From Irpex lacteus (Eukaryota; Basidiomycota; Agaricomycetes; Polyporales; Irpicaceae): a stretch of DNA of 64,000 bases. The position numbers and the translations under genes are program-made. This document shows positions 11,231 through 21,892 of this stretch, piece after piece. The notes below the pieces were generated by a model. It was not told the origin of the DNA and ran no database searches. It saw only the letters and a list, made by a program, of their open reading frames with translations. The stretch lies in NCBI GenBank assembly GCA_001986395.2, contig MQVO02000013.1, positions 248,001 to 312,000 of the forward strand, read 5' to 3'. Numbering within the stretch: the stretch's first letter is position 1; each line of letters starts with the position of its first letter.

Positions 11231-12398
11231 CTAGTGCATCATCGCAGACCGCTCTTGCAGCATCGCAGACCGTTCTCGCAGCATCTCGACGGTGCGCATT
11301 ATCTGTGGCCCAATGATCAAAGTCCCCAGCTTTTTAATGAGACTTCCGTCCGTAGCCGTCTCGAGCTGGTCAACGCCGCTGATTCCGATGATCAGCTTCC
11401 CGTGCTTGGACGAAAGCGAGCAGTAATCGAGCCCATCCGTCGTCGGCTCGGCCAGCGAAATCTCGCCTTCACCAAACAGAACCAGGGCACCTTCGTCGTC
11501 TGCGTTTATCACACGCGCTTGATTTGCAAATGCAGGCAGGAACTTGACTTGTCCCTTGCGCGTGCGCAAATGCAGTGCTCCTTGGTAATTCGGAGGAACG
11601 AAGAGGACGATTGGAGCTAGCGGATGTCGACATGCGAATCAGAATCATGCTGGAGATTAGCCGTGACGAGCGTGTGAGCACTTACCGTGCCTAGTCACCA
11701 CCTCGAGGCAGATATGCTTCCCTGGCTGGAGAGCGAACTGGACGGACGGTTAGTTGCCAGTCCGATAAGATAAGTGGAAATCCATCTCATCTACTCACCA
11801 AATTTACATTGACTCTTCCGTGCCGACTGCTCACTTGGACATATGTCTTGTTAGACACGCTTGTTCCGCCGGCAGTAGCTAGATTCAGGGAAATCTGCCC
11901 ATGCCGGGTGTGGAATGACGCATTTGGTGTAATATTGCTACTCTTCATGGTGCTACCCCGACCAATTCGCTTTCCGAAGAATGCGGTATGGGCAAGTGGC
12001 GAGCCTGGAAGTTCGGCGTTGATGATGTACGAGCCTAATCATTTCTTAATGCGCCTGCACGGGATGAAGAATGGTCGGCATGGCGTAACGTACCTGAAAT
12101 TGCATTATGTTTTGAATACAGAGATACGTAGTTTACGTGCTGCTGTGTTGAGGGCTGAAACACAGAGTTCGTTCGGGCAGCGGACGTTGGATCGCGACTT
12201 GTGCTGGCCTCGTTGATAGCACCTGGTGGCTTGCTACCTTCAACGTATGGAGGGGGCTGATCGCGCTCCGCTACCTTCGGGTCGGCCTGACTAATGTTCA
12301 GTATCCTTGCACAGCTGCGGCTTTACTTGATAACTACTTACCTGGGCCAACTTCTCAGCTGGGTATCTCTCGTCAACTTCAGTCTTGTCGATGATCAT
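11231..12398 (-). CDS. DUF7330 domain protein
   Basis: In-frame ATG at 12398 gives MIIDKTEVDERYPAEKLAQ, then ADPKVAERDQPPPYVEGSKP, then VNYVSLYSKHNAIS. Later exons encode GSYIINAELPGSP, ASFHTRHGQISLNLATAGGT, FALQPGKHICLEVVTRHGK, LAPIVLFVPPNYQGALHLRT, then RKGQVKFLPAFANQARVI and TTDGLDYCSLSSKHGKLIIG. The PPPY motif near the N-terminus and the repeated short beta-type strands (RHGQISLNLAT, RTRKGQVKFLP, SKHGKLIIGI) match the DUF7330 family common in Agaricomycetes. The family's function is unknown; its repeated strands suggest a beta-rich adhesin-like fold, which is inference. The frame continues upstream to an AG acceptor near 12490 (ERATVDLSSTSKKL), so a further 5' exon is possible and the true start may lie further out. 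Confidence 0.72.
11240..11281 (-). repeat. Two-copy 21-base tandem repeat in the DUF7330 C-terminus
   Basis: Two adjacent 21-base units (11240-11260 and 11261-11281) differ at two positions. They encode successive seven-residue units, RERSAML then QERSAMM, just before the stop. Confidence 0.8.
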
Positions 12399-13060
12399 GG
12401 CGTCGACGGTGGGTGGGTATAGGTCGCTGGGGTATGTGGGTAGTAACTTCTTGGAAGTAGAGGACAAGTCGACCGTTGCCCTCTCCTATCCTTCATGTAC
12501 CCTCTCCGCATCAGCTGCGGAATGGCAGACGCGCTAATGCCACTGCGGCACAGCCAACAGCACTGGCTGCGCAGGTATTGCGCAAGCCGTCGCATACGAG
12601 CAGTGAGCTTGGCACGGCCCTGAAACCCTTTGCATTGTTCTCGACGTTGAAGAAGAAAGACTGAGACTGAGTAAAATGGCCAGGGCTGCCACTGAGTGGT
12701 ATCGTGAAAGAAGAGATCTTACGTAATCCAAATAATCACAATTTACCAGCTTTCCAAGATCCCAGGCCTCCCAGTGACGAGCAAAAAATCAGAGTAAATT
12801 GTGTATTCTCAAGTTCCGTTGTAGACGATGCAGAACATGCGTTACGAGAGGAGGAAATTTAACAAAGTCAAGCGAGGTTTGCACCGAGTGCGGAAGGAGG
12901 AGTGGTAGAAGCGCCTGATTACGGCAAGCACCGAAACTGTACAGTTCACTTCAGCCACCACTTGTAGACGCCCATTCCCCATCAGAGCCCAGCGTTGTGA
13001 CCGCGCGAGCAGCAAACATCCAAAGGTAGGACCGACGACACGACCCGCGGCGAAGACACC
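12399..13060. promoter_or_regulatory. Divergent promoter region of DUF7330 and RPL11
   Basis: The DUF7330 gene (minus) and RPL11 (plus) face away from each other across this interval, so both promoters should lie here. It may also hold a missing 5' exon of the DUF7330 gene near 12490-12600. No core element was confidently recognised. Confidence 0.4.
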
Positions 13061-13789
13061 ATGGTGAGCATCGGCAGCTGCTTCGACGTCGAGCGAGACA
13101 TTGACCACGAAACTATGCTCGTAGGCCGACCAAAAGACAGCCCCTACCAACCCCATGAAGGAGATCCGTATCGACAAGCTCGTCCTCAGTGCGTACTCTC
13201 GCCACCACGCTGCTCCGTATACCAGACGTTTGACCCTGTATTTTACTCCTGCATCGTACAGACATCTCCGTTGGCGAGTCTGGTGATCGTTTGACCCGAG
13301 CCTCCAAGGTGCTCGAACAGCTGACCGGTCAAACACCCGTCACCTCGAAAGCTCGCTACACCGTCCGAACATTCGGTATCCGTCGTAACGAGAAGATCGC
13401 CGTCCATGTCACCATCCGTGGCCCCAAGGCCGAGGAGATCCTCGAGCGTGGCCTGAAGGTCAAGGAGTACGAGCTCCGCCGTAAGAACTTCTCCGAGACT
13501 GGAAACTTCGGCTTCGGTATCCAGGAGCACATCGATTTGGGTGCTCGTTACGACCCCGGTATCGGTATCTTCGGTATGGACTTCTACGTCGTCATGGGTA
13601 GGCCAGGTGCCCGTGTGACGAGGCGCAAGCAGAAGAAGGCTCGCATTGGTGCTTCACATCGGGTGAAGAAGGAGGACACCCAGGCTTGGTTCAAGCAGAG
13701 ATTCGATGGTATCATCCTCGTACGTCTCTTTATCTGCATTCTATTCGCTACTCTGGGGATGCTAATCACACTTTGTGCAACAGAAATAA
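13061..13789 (+). CDS. RPL11: 60S ribosomal protein L11 (uL5)
   Basis: Four exons, 13061-13063, 13125-13188, 13262-13719 and 13784-13789, splice to 531 bases, or 176 residues, the usual length for eukaryotic L11. Exon 1 is only the ATG. Exon 2 starts [20 protein letters not shown], and exon 3 carries [60 protein letters not shown], then [33 protein letters not shown] and [19 protein letters not shown]. The last exon adds Lys and the stop. L11 sits in the central protuberance of the large subunit and is delivered there with 5S rRNA and L5. Third positions are strongly C-biased, as expected for a highly expressed gene. Confidence 0.97.
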
Positions 13790-14058
13790 ACTGCTCGCTT
13801 TCCCTACCCTTTGTATGATCCTCGTCTCTCGCTATGATTATTGCATCGCACGCCATGTATTCTGCATGCCCAAAAGCATATTTTTCACTCGTGTTTTCCA
13901 GGGTATAATCTTTCCATCATGGGTGCTTTGAATCGGATGAGCAATGATCAATTAGCATTACTGTAAGCGTTGACGAGCCTCCTACAACTCAGATATCGTT
14001 ACATCATAAGAAACACAAAAACATTGTTCAGAAACACCACAAATTCGTCAAAAGTTCG

Positions 14059-17000
14059 TTATACCACAGTTCGAATGAGAGATGAAGCCTCTGCACCCGC
14101 TAATCTCCAGCTCCGCACTTCCATCTTCCACCCTTTACGAACACCGTCCTCAACGTCGTTGCTCACGACGCCGACCCCGTCCACATCAAAGACGAACTGT
14201 TCCGGAGTGAGATCCCGCTGCAGGACTTGCAGCGTCGTGAGATACTCTTTCTTCGGAGGCAGTGGAGATGGACGAGTAGCCGGTGATACAACCTCTTTCG
14301 CAGAAGATTGCTCAGTTGGCTTGTCACCACCTTTTTCCGCCGAAGCTGACGTCGCAGATACCGGAGCACCTTCAGGCTCAGCTTCGCCCTTCTTCACATC
14401 TTCTGCGACGGGAACCTCGGAGGTAGCAGCTTTGACTTCAGCAGGAGTAGCAGCTGCATCTGGTGGCACCGTCGACTCCACCTTGTCTTGATCTTCATTG
14501 TCCGCTTTGCTATCCGGAACCTTGCCGCTCTCTTTCTCCGCTGAAATTTTCTCCCCAGTAGGACCTTCCGACTGCTCCTGCTTCTCACTGTTCTCCTTCA
14601 CAGGCGTCTTTGGCGCCTCGCTCGGAGACATCGACATATCAGCCATACCGTCATCAGGAGACTGTGACTGTTCCTTCGACGTCGGGACCTTCGAGGGTTC
14701 AGCAGTTTCACTGGGTTTCGAGTTTTCTGATGGCGGCGTTGGTTCTGACGGTCCAGATGCGCTAGCAGAAATAGGTTGAGGCGCAGGAGATGAAGCTGCA
14801 GGCGCGGGTGCATCAACAGCCATACTTGCAGCGGCGTCCTCGGATTCCTGTGAACTGACACTGGTCGACAGCTGAGTTCGGCTGACCACCGCGATGGTAT
14901 ACCGCAGCACCGTCGAGCCGTCCGCACTATCAGAAGGAGATGAAGACGAGGATGGATCCGCGGGAGAAGAGGTCAGAGCAATTTGCGGATATATCAAGAA
15001 CGTCTCCGTCCTCGTGTGCGCGAATACCGAAGGGGGCTTCGTTTCAGCCGTTGCAGGGTCCGTGGTCGTCGCAGGAGCGTCGTCGATGTCCATCGCCGTA
15101 TCCGTATTGTCAATAGGGGTTCGTGACCGTGCACGAGGCTTGTTAGAATTTGTTGGGAACAGGACGACCCGTAGGGAGTCAGGGTTGTATTCGAACCTTC
15201 GGAGAAAGAAAAAACATTTCAGCACGCCCGCACAACACGAGTAGGAAAGTAAGATGGTGAGATGGGGATGCGACCTACCCAGTCTGTGACCACCCAGTCT
15301 GATTTCCAAAGATGATAGTGCGTTCAGAAGTGGCTTTCGCGTCCGCAGCCTCGGCATCGGTAAACTCGTCACCCTCGGCCGCCTCCTCCTCGGGCTGTGT
15401 GACACTCTCGACTGGTGCTTCATAGAGTATCCTTCGCCGTTTACGAGTTTGCCGCGTGCACGTCAACGCGTAATGTCGATCTGTATACTCTAATATCCGC
15501 TGGCTTCGATTCTGCGCAGAGTACGCATGTGCCACGCCCTTCTATAAAAATATCATCATTAATGACAATCGAAAATATAATCGAGAGCAGCACTCTAGCT
15601 TAGACGAGAAACTCACCTTGACAAACTCGGCATTCAAAATCTCCACCCCAGACCCATCATGGCTATTCCCCCACCCAGCGCTCAACAACGTCCTCCCATC
15701 GTCCTCCCCCGCAAAGTCCTCCTCCTCCTCTCCCTCCCCACCAACATACGCCGACCCAAACCCACCCACATACCTCGCCTCCCTCGTCAACCGCACATCA
15801 ATCCTCAAATCCCTCCCCTCCCTCCTCGCCGCCCTTGTAGAACTCCACCGCACCCACCCAGCGTGCAACACACACAAAAACAAATCAGAGTCGTCCGTGT
15901 ACACCCGCCTAAATCCATGCACCTCCGCCGGATGCGGTTTCGGGAACTGGTAGGACATTCCTGATTGGAGGTGGTTCACTAGGTGAGGCGTTGCGAATAA
16001 TGGCGTGAAGGACGGGATGGGGGCGCCGCCCCAGATTCGTGGGTGTTGTGGTCTCTTGGTGGGTAGGAACCCGGAGGGTATGAATATCGTCGCTCTGATT
16101 TCTCGCACTTCTTTATCTGCCAACGACGCTGGACCGCTCGGAGCGAGGGGAGTCTCTGCTGGGTAAGGGAAGTCGAGGAAGGGGAAGGGCGTGTGTGGGT
16201 AGATAAATGTTCCCAGGTTCAGAGGAGGGAGTGACGGCGGCAGAGGCGGCCGAGGAGAGTTCGAGGGCATGTACGTAGTGTGAGTAGGGAATGACATCGG
16301 AGAGCTTCGTCTGTGCGGATATGCTTTGGGAGCTGGCTGAGGGTGCCCGTGCATGATCTGCGAGGGGTGTAGATGCTGAGGGGGATCTGAGCTTGTCCTG
16401 GTATATGCCCATTCGAGACTTTGGACTTGTGAGGACCAGAATGCTGCAAGGGGCGGTCCGCTACAGCGGATGCATAGCGAGGATCCATACCAGGAGTGAT
16501 GATGATACCTCCAGGGCCTATCGGTATCTCCACTACGTCAGAAGGTCGAGAGGCCTTTGACTTCGAGCTGCTAGAGTGTCCATGGACGGAGGCAGGCCCC
16601 TGTCTGTGATGATGGTGTTGGTGATGGTGATGCCCTGGGGGAGGCTGTCTTGAGGCACGCTCCATCTCCTCTCGTGCCATGAGCTCCCTCTCCTTTTCGC
16701 GTTCACGCTCGCGTTGAAGAAGTTTCTCCTGTTCACGAGCCTCACGCTCCCGCTCAACATTCTTGGGCCACCCCTCCGGGCCACGAGATTCCGGATTGAA
16801 CCAACCGTGTTCCTCTCGAGAGACCTTCCTAGAGTCCCTAGGACGCTCGCGCCGTATATCTCTATCGCCGTCCCGGATAGCTTCTCTCTCCTTCAAAAGA
16901 ATCTCTCTCTCCCTCCATACTTGCTTATGTTGTTGTGCAGCCTGCTTGGCGAGTCTCTCCTGCTCCCACTCTTCTCTCAATCTCATGTCTTCCGCATCGG

Positions 17001-18896
17001 GGAACTTTTCACTCGTCAGCCGCCTCTCCCTCGCATCCTCCTCCCGATCTCTGGCCTCATCGAACATCTTCCCGTATGGGTTCGAGCCATGCGCAGTCAT
17101 TCGAGGCCATGGACCCTCTGTTCGCACAGGTGTCGCCACCTGAGCCTGCCCCTGCCTCCTAGCCCACTCTCGCTCCCGTTCGAGTTCATCAATACCAGCA
17201 TCCCTGTCTCGCTCTCTCAACCTCTCCTCAACATTCCTTTCCATTCCCATCTCTCGCTGCCTCTCCAGCACATCTCTCCTCTCTCGTGACATATCCCTCA
17301 CCCTCTCTCGCGACATTTCTCTTACCCTCTCTCGTTCCCTTTCCCTTTCTCGCTCTCTTTCTCGTTCCCTGTCCCGCTCTCTTTCCCTTTCGCGGTCAGG
17401 ATAGCCACCTACAGATCCCGGTCCACTCAAGCCAGCGCCGGGTACCCCAGGCGGTGGCCCTCCTCGCATCGGCATTAATGGCATACCAGCGGTACCCGGG
17501 ATACCACCGGACTGGGGTCCCTGGGGTCCTCGAGGGCTCCGACCAACCGGCCCGCCCTCCCGCTCAATAGCCATCCTCTCTCTCTCCCTGTCGATTCTGA
17601 CGTCTCGCTCCTCGCGCTCGTAGCCATGTGCGGGGCGCTGAAGACTGCCCATGGCGGGAGAGTCGCTCTCTCTGCTGCGGCGTTCGCTGCCCGAATCTGT
17701 ACGTGGGCGGGGCCGGAAAGAATCCGAGCCTGGATGGTGATGAGGCGGTGGCGGGAGCGTGCCAATGATGCTCGCGCCAGGAGGAGCGTACGGGTGCCCG
17801 CTCAGTCCGTTATACATGGGAGAGGGCTCGTTGTAGCCAGGCGGTGCTCTTGGTTCAGGAAGATGAGGAGGCGGGCGCATGCCAGGGCCTACGGGTGTGG
17901 GATACAAGGGCACACTGCCGCTTCCGTGGCCAGGTGAGCCTGTGCGTTTTGGAGGGTGAAGCTGACGTGAATTAGGTTGCTGAGGAGGTGGAATATACAT
18001 GGGTGAGGGTGCGCTCGAGTGCGCGTGCTGAGGTGGCGGTTGGCGGCTTGCGTTGCGAGGTTCAACGGTGTACGGCTGAGATGACGCACCTGCGAATATA
18101 GTTAGTGGTTAAGAATAAATAACAAGATAAGATATTTGTTAAGATCAAATGTTCGAAACAAAAGTAGCACCACAAATACAACAGGCGCCCAATATGGATG
18201 ACGCGGACCGTGTCGCCGTGACACGAGGGAAGCAAACAGATGGATGACGAAACGCCTCACGAGGCACGGAATCTCACACCTCGAGAGCGCAGAACCCGCA
18301 AAATCCGGGTCTGCATGTTCTCTAGGAGGTGGTCACGAGACATGATAAACAAACAGGGCGACGAAAGCAAGGAAATAGAATCAACAAATTTGATCAACAA
18401 TAAACGCACCTGAGGACCCCAGCGACGACGACGGAGGACCGTGGTGATGCAACGACAAAGGCTCACCCTCGGGGCGTCGGTGTCTGACCTCATACGGGTC
18501 TCCCATACCCCCGACTATCGCGGACGGTGGGGGCAATCGCTGCGTCTGAGCATGCATAGGTGACTCCTGAGCATACGTCCTTGGCGGTGACGTTGGGCGG
18601 GCATGTCTGGACGGTTGTTGATGGTAGTACCCAGGCGGCGGAGGCGAGTGCTGAGGATGGCGCGCTTGTGGCGGCGGTGGGCCAGATGCGGACACAGATT
18701 GCTGCTGCTGCTGTTGTTGTTGCTGTTGTTGCACTTGGGGATTAGAAGTAGGAGCAGGAGGTGGTGGTTGCTGTCGTTCCCTGTCTCTCTCTGGCGACGG
18801 CTGCTGCTGCCTCTGCTGTTGCTGCTGATCGCGAAGCTGCTGTCGACGTCGGTGGTCATCCGACGGCGCATCCTGAAGCAGGGCAGCGACATTCAT
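14059..18896 (-). CDS. RXT3: Rxt3-like subunit of an Rpd3-type histone deacetylase complex
   Basis: ATG at 18896 begins MNVAALLQDAPSDDHRRRQQ, followed by a Gln-rich N-terminus and then a long Pro/Arg-rich region (exon to about 16.4 kb) with RE/RD dipeptide runs. The conserved core follows: IRATIFIPSGFLP, HPRIWGGAPIPSFTPLFATP, HGFRRVYTDDSDLFLCVLHA and GWVRWS. The YTDDSD block is the signature I associate with the Rxt3 domain. Next come NGRTLL-type acidic linkers, AYSAQNRSQRILEYTDRHYA, FEYNPDSLRVVLFPT, and a Ser/Pro/Glu/Lys-rich tail ending near VSNDVEDGVRKGWKMEVRSW. In yeast Rxt3 belongs to the large Rpd3 complex, which deacetylates promoter histones. The tail reads in the same spliced frame, but a separate second gene cannot be fully excluded. 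Confidence 0.7.
17280..17395 (-). repeat. RE/RD dipeptide-coding CT-rich repeat
   Basis: A CTCTTT/CTCTCT-rich tract on the plus strand encodes runs of Arg-Glu and Arg-Asp on the minus strand inside the Rxt3-like gene, including repeated VREMSRE/VRDMSRE units. Such tracts form long charged helices and are prone to length change. Confidence 0.8.
18700..18732 (-). repeat. Poly-Gln tract
   Basis: A CTG/TTG triplet run on the plus strand encodes eleven successive Gln on the minus strand, in the N-terminal part of the Rxt3-like protein. Shorter Gln runs lie at about 18800-18845. Confidence 0.85.
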
Positions 18897-19472
18897 GGCG
18901 GGGAGGTGGCGGGGGAGAAAGGCAGAAGGAGAGACACACAAAGTTCGCTAGTCCACACGGTACGCTCAGATCAATCGACGCCAAATCTCGCAGATTCCCC
19001 GCTGTCAGATTCACCTAGAACCCTGTGTCGATGCGCTGAACGTGTTCGCCTCCTCGGGTCCGCTGATTGCTGCTTGTGTGCCTGTCGTCGTCGTGCGCAA
19101 CGTCCTCGACGCGTGTTTTGTCGACGAGCTCGTCGTGGTTGGGGAACAACCGTCGAAGTCGGCAATGCAGGGGCTCGCGATCGTCGGTGAGAACCCCGGC
19201 CACGTGTCATTTGCATGGCGAGATCTCGATCGATCAGGTTCCCCCCCTCTTAAACACATAAGCGCCTAGTTGTTTGACATCCGGGCGGAGAAGAGTTCAA
19301 TTCGAAGTCAAATGCACAGTAAGTATTTGATGTGATAGCTCGTGAATTCTACATCGTTGAAAAGTATGTGCAGACTATCCATAGCAGTGGCGCAGAACAA
19401 CAAGCAGCAAACTACAGCAATTTCGTCGACAACAATAAGAACACTAGATTAAAATCATTTGGGTCATCATGT
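18897..19472. promoter_or_regulatory. Upstream region of the Rxt3-like gene
   Basis: Between the Rxt3-like start and the RanBD1 gene stop, both minus. It has several overlapping short frames (18971-19269) on both strands, consistent with GC-rich DNA rather than a gene. It probably holds the promoter and 5' leader. Confidence 0.4.
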
Positions 19473-21892
19473 TCATGGGATGTGAGCATTGATCTCTTCC
19501 AGAAGCTCTGCCGCGATCTTCGCATTTGATACCTGAGAGACAAGTCAACATTAGCAATGAGCAGGAAATGTCATCGTCACAGCAAAGAGAATACAACTTA
19601 CTCGCAGATTGTAGGTCGTCGGTGTACCATTTTCGAACACTGTGAAGCGGATATATCGAGGATCCTGCGCAAGAGTGCATCGCATGCCCTTGAACAACGT
19701 GGCATTGAGTAGAAGAGTGTAGACAGCCTCCTTCCTCATCACTGCAAGTCCCAAACGACAATTAGCACATAGAACTCCCTCATTGGAGCAAGGCTACGCA
19801 CCCAAACGAGCACCGGTCCCGTCCTCCCGTCTAACGTTCAACTTCAACTGCCCAGTACCCTTCTCCTTCCACTGATTTTGTGGGCTCAACGCAAACAACT
19901 TCCCTCGCACCTGATACACCGTCTCTTCGTCTTCCTCGCCCGTATGCACTGACGTACGTATCCACCACCAGAATCAGCCACACGTACAAACAATCGAGAC
20001 ATAAGATCACAGCATACCTTCTTGCTCAGTCAAATTAACCTTCTTCTCCTCATCCTCCGCATCCGCATCATCATCTTCCTTCTGAGACCGCAGCCTCTCC
20101 GCAAAGCTAACCTGCTTCTCCGATCCCGACGTATCCTTAGCCTCCTCATCAGCGTCTCCATTCTCCGTCGGCGCAGCAGACGGCTCTCGCTCCGTCCCTT
20201 CCTCACTAAGCACCGTCGATCCTGCTGTACTCAATGCAGCCCGAGGGGCAGGAGAGTGGAAGCCACGCGCGGTCCCAGTGGCGTATGCAGAGAACGGGTT
20301 CACCGAAGCACGCGCAGGAGACGGGTGTCGGACGGGTGATCCACTCCTGTGGCTGAACAGAGACTGGGTAGGTGGCGGGGATTTTGGCCGCTTGGAGGCG
20401 GAGGCGAATGGTGACGAGGACGTCGCGAAGGCTTCGAAGCCAGTGCGTTTGAGTCCTGTCGTCTGAGGTGTGGGAGAGCCGGGGGTCGGTATAGCGGGCA
20501 GAGTTGGTGTGCCGAGAGTTGGTGTGGGGGTGATGGCCATAGGTGTAGCAGTGCTTGTTGAGGCTGTTGGACCGGATTGGGACCACGGCTTGGAGTTGAA
20601 GAGACTTGGACCCTTTACGGAAGCGAAGGGGGAACTCGTGGATGCGTACGACATGAATCCACCCTAGAATAACATGAAAGTCTTCGGTAAGTAAACCATA
20701 CACAAACCAAGTGAAACAGCAACTAACGAATTTTGGCGTCGATGTTCCAGAAAACGCTGTCGTTTGCGTTTGAGTCGAAGCGTTGGGTGGAGTTTGACTG
20801 CGCGATGAGTTGGAGGGCCCTGCTTGCGACTCCTCATCAGGAGGGGGCGTAGGTCGTTTAGTCTCCCTCGGGTTCTCGTCCGTATCGTCGTCGCGTGGTC
20901 GTTTCGCAGCAGCAGTCGCTGCGGGTTTAAGGTCAACGTGATCTTCAGGCACCTTTCTTTCGCTCACAGTGCGGTCGCCGAGCTTTCGTTTCAACGTCTT
21001 CTCAGAGTCCAGGTTCTCGTCCGAGCCTTGCCTCGACAGACTGGTACTATCCTTCTTCGGAGAGTGCATAATAGAATCAGGAGGGGGCGTCGCTTGCTCG
21101 TGTTGTGCAGCACTTGGAGCTACCTCGTCCGGCTGTGCATCTGGAGGCACTTCGGCAGGGTCTGCCTCACCCGCATGTTCGTCCTCGCCTGCATTGTCAA
21201 TCACCAGGGGAGGGTTCTCTCCTCTCATCAAAGGGGGTACAACCGGCTCCTCGGCATCCACTGTTGTGCTCTCTTCCGCATCCATAGGCGCGTGCTGTTC
21301 AGTGCCAGGCTCCGGATGTTGGTCCTCAGGGCCAGGAGTCGCGGGTTTGGGCTGGTTCTTCCAGCTAATGTCTTCTACGCCTTGACTGATTTGCCGGATC
21401 TTGGACTCGGTAGGAGGAGAGCTGCTCATACCTTGGTCGTCTGCAGACGTAGGTGCGGCCTCGCCGTTCTGCTCTTCCTCTTCTTGTGTGACATCGAGTT
21501 GTGCGCTGATTCTGTTCTTCTTCGCGGGTGCCCGGTGGTCTTTCGCGTCGTGGATGTGTAATTCAGACTCCTGGAAGCGCAATAGTGATGTAGTAGCGCG
21601 AATAGTATTGTTGAGGATGTTGCATGGATATATAACGATAAGAAATCGGATAGTAGGGAACGTACGTTGCCTGATGCCTGCGGAGTCTGCGGCTCTAACG
21701 ACACCTCCCTCTCCCTCTTACGAGGCACGCTTGCTTCTAACACGACGCCACTCTAGCTTAGCACAAGCAGCAATTCCTCACAGGCATTAACTCACCAGTA
21801 GTATCCTCTGGAGGTGTGGCCGCTTTACCATTCCCCTGAAGCTGACCGTCTGTAGCAGACTGATCCCTAATCACGTCCTCTTGTGCATCCAT
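19473..21892 (-). CDS. Ran-binding domain (RanBD1) protein, Yrb2/RanBP3-like
   Basis: ATG at 21892 gives MDAQEDVIRDQSATDGQLQG. Later exons contain EASVPRKREREVSLEPQTP, ELHIHDAKDHRAPAKKNR, a long acidic disordered region, LKRKLGDRTVSERKVPEDHV, KRPRDDDTDENPRETKRPT, and MSYASTSSPFASVKGPSLFN, with a second SSPFA motif. The C-terminal third is a Ran-binding domain: KQVSFAERLRSQKEDD, EEDEETVYQVRGKLFALSP, NQWKEKGTGQLKLNVRRE, RLVMRKEAVYTLLLNATLF, KGMRCTLAQDPRYIRFTVF, and NAKIAAELLEEINAHIP at the end. RanBD1 binds Ran-GTP and works in nuclear transport. A single C-terminal RanBD after basic NLS-like segments fits Yrb2/RanBP3, a nuclear-export cofactor; Nup2-like is the main alternative. Confidence 0.82.

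Noticed and set aside
12842..13336. Minus-strand protein of 164 codons
   Set aside because: It overlaps the RPL11 promoter and first exons on the opposite strand and has no family resemblance.
14498..15244. Plus-strand frames opposite the Rxt3-like tail
   Set aside because: They are shadows of the Ser/Pro/Glu-rich minus-strand frame.
16714..17570. Plus-strand Leu/Ser-rich proteins opposite the Rxt3-like gene
   Set aside because: They are the complement of the RE/RD repeat coding region, and their composition is explained by CT-rich repeats.
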